From contig NZ_PNMA01000006.1 of assembly GCF_013823385.1 (NCBI RefSeq), positions 1 through 64,000 of the forward strand: a stretch of DNA of 64,000 bases, given 5' to 3'. The stretch is from Hyphomonas sp. Lineage in GTDB: Bacteria; Pseudomonadota; Alphaproteobacteria; Caulobacterales; Hyphomonadaceae. This document shows positions 1 to 10,558 of this stretch, one piece after another. The notes beneath the pieces are model-generated. The model searched no databases. It was given only the letters and a program-made list of their open reading frames with translations, and was not told where the DNA came from. The position numbers were made by a program, and so were the translations under genes. How positions within the stretch are numbered: position 1 is the first letter of the stretch; every line of letters starts with the position of its first letter.

Positions 1-1275
1 GCCGATGCCCAGGATGATGCCCGCGATGCCCGGCAGGGTCAGCGTTGCGCCCAGGAATGTCAGGATACCGATGGTCAGCGCCACGTTGAGAAACAGGGCC
101 AGCGAGGCTATGAGACCCCAGCCGCGATAGAGCAGCGTCATGAAGCCCACCACCAGCGCAAAGCCGATCACGCCGGTATAGAGGCCCATATTGATCACGT
201 CGGCGCCAAGGTCTGGCCCCACCGTGCGCTCCTCGATCACCGTCAGCGGCGCGGGCAGAGCCCCGGCCCGCAGCAGCGCGGAGAGAACCACCGTATCCTC
301 AATCGTGAAATGGCCGGTGATCTGGCCGGAACCGCCGAGGATTGGCCCCTGAATGACCGGCGCGGTGAGCACCTTCCCGTCCAGCACGATGGCGAAGGGC
401 TTGCCGACATTCTGCTTGGTAATCTCGGCGAACTGTTTTGTGCCGAGGGCATCAAACCGGAAGGTGACAATCGGCTGGTTGGTCTTCTGGTCAAAGCCGG
501 ACCGGGCGTCCGACAGGCGCTCGCCGCTCAGGGCCACCCGGTCATAGATCGGCATCGGCTGGCCGGTCTTGGCATCCGGCAGCAGGCTGACGCCTTCGGG
601 CGGTGGCGCGCCATAGGTTTCCGGCGCCACCATATGGAACGACATCTGCGCGGTGGAGCCGAGCAGTTCGCGCAGGCGCGTGGGATCCTGCAGGCCGGGC
701 AGCTGGACGAGGATACGGTCAGCCCCCACGCGCTGGATCGTCGGCTCGGCGACGCCCACCTGGTCCACCCTCTGGCGGACAATCTCGACGCTCTGGGCAA
801 TCGCCTGGTTGATGCGGTCTGCCGTGCCAGCTTCCGACAGGGACAGCATGATGAGATCGCCGCTCGGCTGGATCACTATGTCCGGCACCGAGCCTTTGAG
901 ACCCACCTGCTGTACAGGCGTCACCTGCTCGCGCAGCTTGTGGAGAATGCGCGCGCGGCCATCAGGATCGGTGATCCGGACGGTCACGGTATCGCCGTCC
1001 ACCTCCACCTTGCCGCGCACCGCTTCGGTGCTCATCAGGGTGCGTGTTTCAGCGGCGAGGGATTTCAGCCGGTCGGCCTGCAGCGCCGGCGCGTCCACCT
1101 CCAGAACAAGATGAGAGCCGCCCCGCAGGTCCAGTCCCAGAGTGATCTGCTTCTTCGGAAGCCAGTCCGGCATCGCCGCGATCTGCTGGGGGGATAACAC
1201 GTTCGGCAGGGCCGCGAGCAGCCCGATGACGATAATGAGAATATAGGTGACCAGTGCGGTCCGGCTAGTGCGCAT
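1..1275 (-). CDS. secD: Protein translocase subunit SecD (C-terminal end cut off by the window)
   Basis: Inner-membrane subunit of the Sec holotranslocon. With SecF it uses the proton motive force to help pull secreted proteins out of SecYEG. 425 codons are present and the frame stays open to base 1; full-length SecD is usually around 500-600 residues. Visible in order: an N-terminal membrane segment (about residues 9-27), the conserved LGLDLRGG motif (residues 46-53), the large periplasmic domain, then hydrophobic segments ending in the conserved LTLPGIAG stretch. The ATG at 1275 gives a start typical of the family. secF would be expected just beyond the window edge. A yajC gene, often upstream, is not present here. 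Identification is secure. Confidence 0.95.
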   Translation of the reverse strand, partial: MRTSRTALVTYILIIVIGLLAALPNVLSPQQIAAMPDWLPKKQITLGLDLRGGSHLVLEVDAPALQADRLKSLAAETRTLMSTEAVRGKVEVDGDTVTVRITDPDGRARILHKLREQVTPVQQVGLKGSVPDIVIQPSGDLIMLSLSEAGTADRINQAIAQSVEIVRQRVDQVGVAEPTIQRVGADRILVQLPGLQDPTRLRELLGSTAQMSFHMVAPETYGAPPPEGVSLLPDAKTGQPMPIYDRVALSGERLSDARSGFDQKTNQPIVTFRFDALGTKQFAEITKQNVGKPFAIVLDGKVLTAPVIQGPILGGSGQITGHFTIEDTVVLSALLRAGALPAPLTVIEERTVGPDLGADVINMGLYTGVIGFALVVGFMTLLYRGWGLIASLALFLNVALTIGILTFLGATLTLPGIAGIILGIG

Positions 1276-1575
1276 GCTGAGTTCCTTCGAGTGCCTGAAA
1301 CCGGAGGCCATCGAGCATGGCGGCCGGTGATGGCGCCGCGCGGAGTGCTGGGTCCGCAGGCGGCGCGAATGGGCTGCAGGTCATCCGATAGGCGGCCGGG
1401 ACGAAGGTCCACGCAGGCTCAGAGACGGCTGGGGAAGCAGCGCCTCTGACAGGGGTACGAGCATGAGGAGTATGATCTCCGCCCCGGCCTGGGATCTGCC
1501 TGCGAGGGAGGCAAGGCAGACCACATCTGATCGGGATGAACGGCAGGCTGCGCTACTGGCGCAGCGATCCGTGCA
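1276..1575. other. Intergenic stretch upstream of secD
   Basis: About 300 bases between secD and a small gene on the same strand. The overlapping reading frames have arginine/proline/serine-rich, low-complexity translations typical of GC-rich non-coding frames. I see no convincing gene, RNA or terminator here. Confidence 0.4.
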
Positions 1576-1962
1576 TCAGGCCGGAACGGGGGGCGCGCGA
1601 GGCGCGGAAAAACGGGTGGAGAGATGCGGCGCAGCGTCCGCGCAGAGCGGCGGATCAGGCAGCGACTCCTGAGCGGCCGGCGGGAAGGAATAACCCTCAA
1701 ACACCGCAAAAACGGCCGGGGGCATGTCATCGCCATCCGATGGCACCACCTGCAGGCGCAGGCGCCCGTCGCGGTCAGCCTTCGGCAGAACGGCGTGGGC
1801 AATCCCGGCCGATCCGTTGCTGGCTTCAGCCACGGAGAGCACAGGCTGGGCCGCCATGTTCACGGACGAAATCGCCGCCGCCATGAGCATCATGAGCCCG
1901 AGCCCTGCGATCAGCAGGCTTCTGGGATGCAGGATTCCTGTGCGGGAGGGTCTGCGGCTCAT
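1576..1962 (-). CDS. Hypothetical membrane-anchored or secreted small protein
   Basis: 128-residue protein that I do not recognise. A basic N-terminus (RR, R) is followed by one hydrophobic segment at about residues 16-34 (LLIAGLGLMMLMAAAISSV), which is either a signal peptide or a single membrane anchor. The rest is polar and proline-rich near the C-terminus, with no obvious motif. It lies upstream of secD in the same direction, separated by about 300 bases. Frames on the opposite strand are longer but have poorer composition, so this frame is my choice. The existence of the gene is moderately supported and its function is unknown. Confidence 0.45.
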   Translation of the reverse strand: MSRRPSRTGILHPRSLLIAGLGLMMLMAAAISSVNMAAQPVLSVAEASNGSAGIAHAVLPKADRDGRLRLQVVPSDGDDMPPAVFAVFEGYSFPPAAQESLPDPPLCADAAPHLSTRFSAPRAPPVPA

Positions 1963-2130
1963 CGCGCCTATTTAGACATTGTGCCACGACTGCGCCATAG
2001 AAAAACGTCAGCCTGGGGATTGGACTCACCCGGCATCCCTCTCCCCGGCCCCTGCATGAAACGCGCACCGCTCCCGCCCCCTCCAGAAGCTGAGCCTTCC
2101 TCACAAAGGAGGCGAACCAAACGAAGCCGC

Positions 2131-2159
2131 TTGACGGGCATGGCAATAGTGAGTAAATA
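2131..2159 (+). promoter_or_regulatory. Sigma70-type promoter of the condensing-enzyme operon
   Basis: TTGACG at 2131-2136 and TAAATA at 2154-2159 are separated by 17 bases, close to the housekeeping promoter pattern. The first gene starts 40 bases downstream at 2199. The -10 hexamer lies inside the palindrome at 2148-2165, which fits a repressible promoter. Confidence 0.6.
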
Positions 2160-2165
2160 CTCACT
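2148..2165. promoter_or_regulatory. Palindromic operator, probably for a TetR-family repressor
   Basis: Perfect 8-bp inverted repeat AGTGAGTA-AA-TACTCACT over the predicted -10 box. Size and symmetry resemble TetR-family operators. No regulator gene is adjacent, so the binding protein is unknown. Confidence 0.6.
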
Positions 2166-2198
2166 TATAAACGAAGACGACACTCTCAGAGGTCCGCC

Positions 2199-3194
2199 AT
2201 GTTGAATGCAGCCCTTCTTGGCACAGGCGCCCGCGCCGGAGGCAAACGCCTCCCCTCCGCCGAAATCGATGCGCGCCTGGGCAAGCCAGCCGGCTGGCTG
2301 GAAGCCGCCAGCGGCGTCATTTGCCGCCCTGTCCTGGCCGAGGGCGAAACGCAGGAGAGCCTGGCGCTGGACGCGGCGCGGCAGGCGCTGGCGGACGCAA
2401 ATCTTGATGCGTCAGACGTTGACCTTCTCCTCTTTGCCTCCGCCGTCGGCCGCCAGCCGATCCCCTCAACCGCCACGCTGCTGAAGCGGGAGCTGGGCCT
2501 CAACCGCTGCGCCTCTCCCGCCTTTGACGTGAACGCCACCTGCCTCAGCGCGGTGGCCGCGATGGAAATCGCCGCGCTCTATATCGGCGCCGGCCGCGCC
2601 CGGCATGTGCTGATTGTTGCCAGCGAGATCGCCACCCGCGCCCTGCCGTGGGCGGATGATCCGGCCACCGCTGCCCTGTTCGGCGATGGCGCCGCCGCCA
2701 TCGTGCTCGGCCCCGCGCAGCCTGCCGGCCTGCACCTGCGCGAGGTTGCCATCGAAACCTGGGCGGAAGGCTATGACTATTGCGCCCTGCCCGCTGGCGG
2801 CACCCGCTATGACTTTCACACCAATCGCGCCGCCTTCGAGGAGAACGCCTTCTTCCGAATGGACGGCCACGCCCTGTTCAAGCTGACGCGCACGCGCCTG
2901 CCGGCTTTCATAGACCGGCTGCTCGCCCGCACCGGCTGGCGTCAGGAGGAGGTGGATCTCGTCATCCCCCACCAGGCAAGCCCCCTTGCACTCGAGCATA
3001 TGGCGCGCAAATGCGGCTTTGCGCGCGACCGCGTGCTCTCCACCGTCACCCAGACGGGAAACCTCGTGGCCGCCTCCATCCCGATGACGCTCGACACCGC
3101 CCGCCGCGAAGGCCGTATCTCAACCGACAGCAAGATCCTGCTGATCGGCACATCCGCAGGCGTCTCCATCGGCGGGGCCACGCTGGAAGGATGA
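2199..3194 (+). CDS. 3-oxoacyl-ACP synthase III family protein (FabH/OleA-like condensing enzyme)
   Basis: 331-residue thiolase-fold enzyme expected to make a carbon-carbon bond between acyl thioesters. The catalytic triad of the KAS III family is visible: Cys115 in NATCLSAV, His258 in IPHQAS and Asn288 in TGNLVAASIP. FGDGAAAIVL (161-170) is also typical of the family. It is the first gene of a run of five whose coding regions overlap by ATGA, behind a promoter with a palindrome. The downstream OleD-like reductase and adenylating enzyme suggest a dedicated biosynthetic pathway rather than housekeeping FabH. Whether it condenses with malonyl-ACP or joins two acyl chains like OleA cannot be read from the sequence. 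Family is sure; substrate unknown. Confidence 0.9.
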   Translation: MLNAALLGTGARAGGKRLPSAEIDARLGKPAGWLEAASGVICRPVLAEGETQESLALDAARQALADANLDASDVDLLLFASAVGRQPIPSTATLLKRELGLNRCASPAFDVNATCLSAVAAMEIAALYIGAGRARHVLIVASEIATRALPWADDPATAALFGDGAAAIVLGPAQPAGLHLREVAIETWAEGYDYCALPAGGTRYDFHTNRAAFEENAFFRMDGHALFKLTRTRLPAFIDRLLARTGWRQEEVDLVIPHQASPLALEHMARKCGFARDRVLSTVTQTGNLVAASIPMTLDTARREGRISTDSKILLIGTSAGVSIGGATLEG

Positions 3195-4159
3195 GCGGCA
3201 CGATCATCACCGGCGCCACGGGTTTTCTCGGCGGCGCGATTGCCAGGCGCCTGCTGCAGGAGGGCGGCCGCGTCATCGCGCTCGGCCGGGACCGCGCAAA
3301 GCTCGCAGCTCTGGAAGCCCTTGGCGCCGAGACCTGCGCGTTTGATCTTGCCTCGGATGATCCGCTCCCGGCGCTTGATGCAGACGGCCTCATCCACTGC
3401 GCCGCGCTTTCCTCCCCCTGGGGCACGCGCGCTGCCTTCGCGCGCGCCAACATCACCGGCACGCGCCGCGCCATTCTGCTGGCCCATCAGGCCGGCGCCC
3501 GCCGCCTTGTCCACATTTCCTCGCCCAGCGTCTATTTCCGCTTTGCCGATCAGGAGGGCGTGGCCGAAGACGCGCCCCTGCCGCCCCCGGTCAACGCCTA
3601 TGCCGCTACCAAGGCGGCAAGCGAAACGCTGGTTCTGGCGGCGCCGGAGCTTTCCCCGGTCATCCTGCGCCCGCGCGGGCTTTATGGCCCCGGCGACACC
3701 GCCCTCCTGCCCCGCCTGCTGCGCGCGGGCGCCAGCCGCCCCCTGCCCCTGATGCGCGGCGGCGTTGCGGCGACAGATCTCACCTATATCGACGACGTGG
3801 CGGACGCCGCGATCACCGCCCTGCGCGCCCCCGCGCCTCCTTCCCACATCTACAACGTATCGGGCGGAGAAGCCCTTTCCATCCGCGAAGTGGCCGAGCG
3901 CGCGGGGGCCATGGCGGGCATTCCCGTCCGCTGGCGGAAGATGCCCTGGCCCCTTGTGCTGGCCGCCGCGCGCGCCGGCGAAGCGCTCTGCAGCGCGCTG
4001 CCCGGCCGGCCGGAACCCCCGGTCACGGCCTACAGCGCGGGCCTCTTCGCATTCCGCCAGACACTCAATCTTGACCGAATCAAACGGGAACTTGGCTGGC
4101 ACCCGCGTGTTTCTTTTGACGAAGGCGTAGCCCGAACGTTCCGGAAGGTGACCCCATGA
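3191..4159 (+). CDS. NAD-dependent epimerase/dehydratase family reductase (OleD-like)
   Basis: 322-residue extended short-chain dehydrogenase. The N-terminal Rossmann motif TGATGFLGG (about residues 6-14) binds NAD(P). The catalytic pair is YAATK (Tyr and Lys of YxxxK), preceded by the serine-rich HISSPSVYF strand. RPRGLYGPGD is typical of the 3-beta-hydroxysteroid dehydrogenase/OleD branch. The start overlaps the stop of the condensing enzyme by ATGA. Next to a FabH/OleA-type enzyme, a likely job is reducing the beta-keto product to a beta-hydroxy compound, as OleD does in bacterial olefin synthesis; that is inference. Sugar-nucleotide epimerase activity is an alternative given the glycosyltransferase downstream. 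Confidence 0.85.
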   Translation: MSGTIITGATGFLGGAIARRLLQEGGRVIALGRDRAKLAALEALGAETCAFDLASDDPLPALDADGLIHCAALSSPWGTRAAFARANITGTRRAILLAHQAGARRLVHISSPSVYFRFADQEGVAEDAPLPPPVNAYAATKAASETLVLAAPELSPVILRPRGLYGPGDTALLPRLLRAGASRPLPLMRGGVAATDLTYIDDVADAAITALRAPAPPSHIYNVSGGEALSIREVAERAGAMAGIPVRWRKMPWPLVLAAARAGEALCSALPGRPEPPVTAYSAGLFAFRQTLNLDRIKRELGWHPRVSFDEGVARTFRKVTP

Positions 4160-4932
4160 TTGAACCGGACTTCCCCAACAGCGCCTTTGTGACTGCGCCC
4201 GAGCGGCTTGTTCTGAAGGGCGGCGGCTGGCGCCCATTGCGCATCCCCGTGCGCTATGGCCGCTTTGATCACCGTATTTTCGGGCGGTGCCTGATCGATA
4301 CCGGCTATTCGCCGCGCGTCACCACCGGCCAGCGCAGCGCGCCGCTTTGGCTCTATTCGAAAATTCTCGCCCCGAAGCTGACAGACCGCGCCCTGCCCCG
4401 CGCCGAGCCTGCGATCAACGTCATCCTGCTTTCCCATCTTCATGCCGATCATGTCAGTGCCCTGAGGGATTATCCTGAGGCGCGCATCTTCGCCGATGGC
4501 GCCGCCCTTGACCACTTCCTGGCGAAAGGCTGGCTCGCGCGCACGCACAAGGGATGCTTCCGCGAGCTTCTGCCGGATGATCTTAAGGAAAGGGTGATCC
4601 GGTTTGAAACCCTGCCCCGCGAGGAAGCGCCCCTAGGCCTTGGCGAAGCGGCAGACATTTTCGGAGATGGCAGCGTGCTAGCCGTTCCCCTGCCCGGCCA
4701 TATGCGGGGCCATACCGGCTTCCTGTTCAGAAATCCCGTAGCGCCAATTCTTTACGCGGCAGATGCGGACTGGCTGTCCCGCGCCATTCTGGAGGATCGC
4801 TCTCCGGGCTATCCCGCCCGGTTTATCCTGGACGACCCGGAAGCCGCCGCGCAAACGGCGATCCGTATCCGGAACTTTGTGTCTCTCGGCGGCAGGCTTG
4901 CGCTTTGCCATGATCCGGAGGCGCCCGCATGA
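4156..4932 (+). CDS. Metallo-beta-lactamase-fold hydrolase
   Basis: 258-residue hydrolase with the diagnostic metal-binding motif HLHADH (LLSHLHADHVSAL, about residues 94-106). Further family features are the GHMRGHTGF segment, the DADW motif with an aspartate in the bridging-ligand position, and a C-terminal LCHDPE histidine. There is no signal peptide, so it should be cytoplasmic. The ATG overlaps the preceding stop codon. In this operon it may cleave a thioester, ester or lactone intermediate, since MBL-fold proteins often serve as thioesterases or lactonases in biosynthetic clusters. The reaction is not determined by sequence. Confidence 0.85.
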   Translation: MIEPDFPNSAFVTAPERLVLKGGGWRPLRIPVRYGRFDHRIFGRCLIDTGYSPRVTTGQRSAPLWLYSKILAPKLTDRALPRAEPAINVILLSHLHADHVSALRDYPEARIFADGAALDHFLAKGWLARTHKGCFRELLPDDLKERVIRFETLPREEAPLGLGEAADIFGDGSVLAVPLPGHMRGHTGFLFRNPVAPILYAADADWLSRAILEDRSPGYPARFILDDPEAAAQTAIRIRNFVSLGGRLALCHDPEAPA

Positions 4933-6194
4933 ACCCCGCCGCCGCCTCGTTCACCCTTGCCGCCTTCATCGAGGCGCGCCGCCGCCAGATGCTCTACCGG
5001 ACCCGCGAAAGCATGTTGCGGGCACAGGAGCGGCGGCTTTACGCATTCCTGCGCCGCAAGGCCGGCAGGGTGCCTGCCTTCGAGGGCATCCGGGGGCGCT
5101 TCCTGCAGGATTGGCCGGTCATGGACAAGGCGGCCCTGATGGCGGATTTTGCCCGCTATAACCGCCTTGGCCTCACTGCCGCCGAAGGCTGGGCCCATCT
5201 GGAAGCGGGCACCGCGCCCAAAGGCTACGCCATCGGCGCCAGCACCGGCACCTCGGGCAATCGCGGGCTCTACATCGTCTCGGAACGCGAGCGCTATCGC
5301 TGGCTCGGCACCATCCTCGCCCATGCGCTGCCGGATTTCCTCTGCCGCCGCCACCGCGTGGCGATCGTCCTGCCCGCCAACAGCCGGCTCTATGACGCTG
5401 CCAATGAAAGCGGGCGGCTGCAGCTGCGCTTCTTCGATCTGGGCCTCGGCAGCGAGGCGCAGTTTGCGCCGCTGGCGGAATTTCAGCCCACGGTCATCGT
5501 TGCGCCGCCGAAATTCCTGCGCGCCCTGGCCGAGAGCGATACGCAGATCACCCCGCAGCGCCTCTTCTCGGGCGCCGAAGTGCTGGATGAGGAAGACCGC
5601 CGCATCATAGAGACCCGCTTCGATCTCATAGTCCGCGAGATCTATATGGCCACAGAGGGCCTCTTCGGCATCGCCTGCCGGCATGGCACGCTGCACCTCC
5701 TGGAAGATCAGGTCGCATTCGAATTCCTGCCCGTCGAGGGCAGCGCAAGCCTGGTTACGCCCCTGATCACCGATTTCTCCCGCGAGACGCAGGTAATGAT
5801 CCGTTACCAGATGAACGACGTGCTGGAATTTGCGCCCATCCCATGTCCCTGCGGCCGGCCACACCGGGCGATCCAGCAGGTACATGGCCGCTGCGATGAT
5901 ATCTTCACCCTGCCGAGCTTCGGCAGCCCCGTGCGGATTACGCCGGATGTGATCCGCAATGCCGTGCTGAAAGCGGACAAGCGCATCTCCGATTTCCGTG
6001 TCATCCAGACGGGCCGGAACACCGTGCGCGTGGAACTGAACGCTGAAGAAGCCGATTGCCTGCCTGCGGCGGCAGCGAGCCTGCGCGCCCTGTTCACAGC
6101 CTGCGGCGCCGCGCCGGAGATCAAGCCGGTCGCCACCGTGCTGATCCCACCTTCAGATCGCAAATTGCGGCGGGTGCGCGTGGATATTGCATGA
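4929..6194 (+). CDS. F390-synthetase-like adenylate-forming enzyme
   Basis: 421-residue protein related to the phenylacetate-CoA ligase/F390 synthetase branch of adenylating enzymes. The P-loop-like motif STGTSGNRG (about residues 101-109) should bind ATP phosphates. Further matches are EIYMATEGLFG (adenine-binding region) and IRYQMNDVLEF. A Cys-rich patch PCPCGRPHR precedes the hinge region. It is shorter than typical acyl-CoA synthetases, as is usual for this branch. Expected chemistry is activation of a carboxylate as an acyl-AMP, possibly passing it to an amine, hydroxyl or thiol. It overlaps both neighbours by ATGA. No free carrier protein is encoded nearby. Family is fairly sure; substrate unknown. 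Confidence 0.8.
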   Translation: MNPAAASFTLAAFIEARRRQMLYRTRESMLRAQERRLYAFLRRKAGRVPAFEGIRGRFLQDWPVMDKAALMADFARYNRLGLTAAEGWAHLEAGTAPKGYAIGASTGTSGNRGLYIVSERERYRWLGTILAHALPDFLCRRHRVAIVLPANSRLYDAANESGRLQLRFFDLGLGSEAQFAPLAEFQPTVIVAPPKFLRALAESDTQITPQRLFSGAEVLDEEDRRIIETRFDLIVREIYMATEGLFGIACRHGTLHLLEDQVAFEFLPVEGSASLVTPLITDFSRETQVMIRYQMNDVLEFAPIPCPCGRPHRAIQQVHGRCDDIFTLPSFGSPVRITPDVIRNAVLKADKRISDFRVIQTGRNTVRVELNAEEADCLPAAAASLRALFTACGAAPEIKPVATVLIPPSDRKLRRVRVDIA

Positions 6195-7468
6195 AGGTCT
6201 CGATCCAGACCCTGGGCAGCCTGGGCGATGTGATGCCCTACATCACCACCGCGCGCGCCCTGATGGCCGGCGGCGCGGACGTGACCCTGATGGCGCCGCG
6301 CGACTATACCGCCACCATCGCCGCCCATGGCGTGACGCCTGCGCCGCCGCCGGCCTTCTCGCTCAATGAATGGAACGCGGAGGCTGAGCGGCGCGGCACA
6401 CTGACCAATCCGGTCAGATTTTTCGCCCAGTGGAACGAGATGATCGTGCCCTATGTGGACGATATCACCCGTCATTGCCTGAAGGCGGCGGAAGGCGCCG
6501 ATATCGTTCTCGGCAACAGCATCTGCGCGCCCGCGCGCGTTGCCGCCGAGGCCTACGGCATTCCCTATATCCTCAGCGCGCAGCAGACAGCCCTCAGCCC
6601 GACCCGGCAGGTTCCCTGCGCCATGATGTGGCATCCCTGGCATGGCAACTGGCTGACGCCGGTGGCCTATGGCGCGGTCGGCCTTGCCCAGCGGCTGATG
6701 CTGCACGCCCTAAAGGGCCATCGCCGCGCCCTCGGCCTGCCGGCCATGCCCAACGGCGGCACAAGCCGGCATCTGGGCCAGCCGCTGCCGCGCGTCACCA
6801 GCGTCTCGCCCGCCCTCATTTCCGCTCCGCCATCAGACTGGAAGCCGAACGACTATCTGATGCCCTATCCCTCGCTGGATATTCAGGGGCCGGAGGTTTT
6901 GCCCCCTGCCCTGATGGACTTCCTGCGGGCCGGCGGAGCGCCCATCCATGTCGGCCTCGGCTCCTTCGAGAGCGATGCCGAGCAGGAACAGATGTCCCGC
7001 CTCATGCGCGCCATCCGGCGGCTGGGCCTGCGCGCCATTCTCTCTGCCGGCCTTGCGGAGAGGTTGCCTGCCGACCTCACGGAAGGCCATCTGGTGGCCG
7101 GCCCCGTGCCCCATCCGGCGCTCTTTCCGCTCTGCGCCGGGGTGATCCATCATGGCGGCGCCGGCACGCTCGACACCGCCCTGCGCGCAGGCGTGCCGCA
7201 GCTGATCGTGCCAGACCGGCTGGACCAGTTCTGGCATGCCGCGCGCCTGCGCGAGATCGGCGTCGCCCCCGCCCATATCACCGGCAGGACGACGGAAGAC
7301 GAGATGGCCGCGCTGTTGACCGCGCTGACCAGCGCTGAAATGGCCGCCCGCGCCCAGGCCCTGGCCCCGCCCCTGCGCGCCCGTGATGGCGCGGCAGACC
7401 TTGCCGCCTTCACACGCGCCGAAACAGAGCGTTTCCAACATAATGCGAAATCACGCCCATCAGGATGA
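6191..7468 (+). CDS. GT1-family (UDP-glucuronosyl/glucosyltransferase-like) glycosyltransferase
   Basis: 425-residue GT-B fold transferase. The N-terminal domain begins with TLGSLGDVMPYI, the acceptor-side glycine-rich loop of this family. The C-terminal donor-binding signature is IHHGGAGTLDTALRAGVPQLIVP followed by the DQFWHA stretch. This pattern is shared with enzymes that glycosylate macrolides, carotenoids, sterols and rhamnolipid precursors. I chose the ATG at 6191 because it overlaps the stop of the upstream gene, as in the rest of the operon. It probably attaches a sugar to the product of the preceding four enzymes. Its 3' end overlaps the convergent DedA gene by 59 bases. Confidence 0.88.
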   Translation: MKVSIQTLGSLGDVMPYITTARALMAGGADVTLMAPRDYTATIAAHGVTPAPPPAFSLNEWNAEAERRGTLTNPVRFFAQWNEMIVPYVDDITRHCLKAAEGADIVLGNSICAPARVAAEAYGIPYILSAQQTALSPTRQVPCAMMWHPWHGNWLTPVAYGAVGLAQRLMLHALKGHRRALGLPAMPNGGTSRHLGQPLPRVTSVSPALISAPPSDWKPNDYLMPYPSLDIQGPEVLPPALMDFLRAGGAPIHVGLGSFESDAEQEQMSRLMRAIRRLGLRAILSAGLAERLPADLTEGHLVAGPVPHPALFPLCAGVIHHGGAGTLDTALRAGVPQLIVPDRLDQFWHAARLREIGVAPAHITGRTTEDEMAALLTALTSAEMAARAQALAPPLRARDGAADLAAFTRAETERFQHNAKSRPSG

Positions 7469-8006
7469 ACACCGCCTGCCCGCCTGCCAGCAGCGCCCAT
7501 TTGTGCGCCCGGATATAGGCCTCGACATCCACATCCCCGCGTGCGGCGCCCCAGGCAATCAGATAGCCGAGCGCCACGAACATGCCGACGCCCAGCGTCA
7601 CGCCGATGGCCGATCCGGCGGCAAAGCGCGGCCAGGCCATGCCCGTGCTGCCGCAAACGGGCGGCATGAACCACGCCACCGGCCCCAGCAGCCGCGACGC
7701 GGCCACCGCCTTGATGCCATGCCGGCCCAGCAGCCGCCGCGTCTTGTGCAGCACGGCCCGGCGTGACCGGCGCGCCAGCACAAATCGGTGAAACCAGGGC
7801 CGCATCTGCCGCCCGATGAAGAAGCCCGTCTGATCGGCCGCATACGCCCCCGCCAGCACCGCCGCGACCGCCCAGAGCGCATGCTCGGTAAACAGCAGGC
7901 CGCCCGCCATCAGGAAGAAGGCTTCCCCGAACACGAAGAAACAGAAGCCCAGCGTCGCATCGAGGAAGGCGCCGAGAAAGAGCGTCAGAAGCAGCGAAAC
8001 CGACAT
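7410..8006 (-). CDS. DedA-family membrane protein
   Basis: 198-residue integral membrane protein of the DedA/SNARE-associated (VTT) family. Typical features are the GEAFFLMAGG segment near residues 27-36, AAVLAGAYAADQTGFFIGR, the FHRFVLARRSRR basic loop, and the SRLLGPVAWFMPPVCGSTGM region, where the family has its conserved arginine and prolines. At least four hydrophobic segments are visible. Some DedA proteins move undecaprenyl phosphate or phospholipids across the membrane. Its coding end overlaps the convergent glycosyltransferase by 59 bases, so it may belong functionally to that cluster, perhaps moving a lipid product, but it is transcribed from the other side. Family is secure; role is inference. 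Confidence 0.85.
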   Translation of the reverse strand: MSVSLLLTLFLGAFLDATLGFCFFVFGEAFFLMAGGLLFTEHALWAVAAVLAGAYAADQTGFFIGRQMRPWFHRFVLARRSRRAVLHKTRRLLGRHGIKAVAASRLLGPVAWFMPPVCGSTGMAWPRFAAGSAIGVTLGVGMFVALGYLIAWGAARGDVDVEAYIRAHKWALLAGGQAVFILMGVISHYVGNALFRRV

Positions 8007-8073
8007 GGCATTCCCGGCCAGATGGACGAAGGCCGCCGCGATGTCCGCAGCGGCCTTGCCTGTCTACAATTCC

Positions 8074-8118
8074 TGTCCGGATTTGTCCCGATCTGTCACC
8101 AGACTGTCCGGGCCTGTC
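8074..8118 (-). repeat. Phased GGACA-type repeat array between tex and dedA
   Basis: On the plus strand TGTC recurs at 8074, 8084, 8094, 8105 and 8115, that is at 10-11 bp spacing, with an outlier at 8061. The consensus is TGTCC followed by variable bases. Both flanking genes run on the minus strand, where the unit reads GGACA. It lies directly after the tex stop codon. The same pattern recurs at 19606 and 34609. Confidence 0.55.
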
Positions 8119-10434
<2,316 letters not shown>

Positions 10435-10558
10435 GAACGCGCGCCTTGTGCAAACGTTGGAAACTCTTGCCCACTCTGGGGCAAGCTTTCTCAATCCAAC
10501 AGAACTCGTTTACACCTCGTTTACGCTCTGCATTCTCCGCGCGGGCGGTGTTTCAGTT

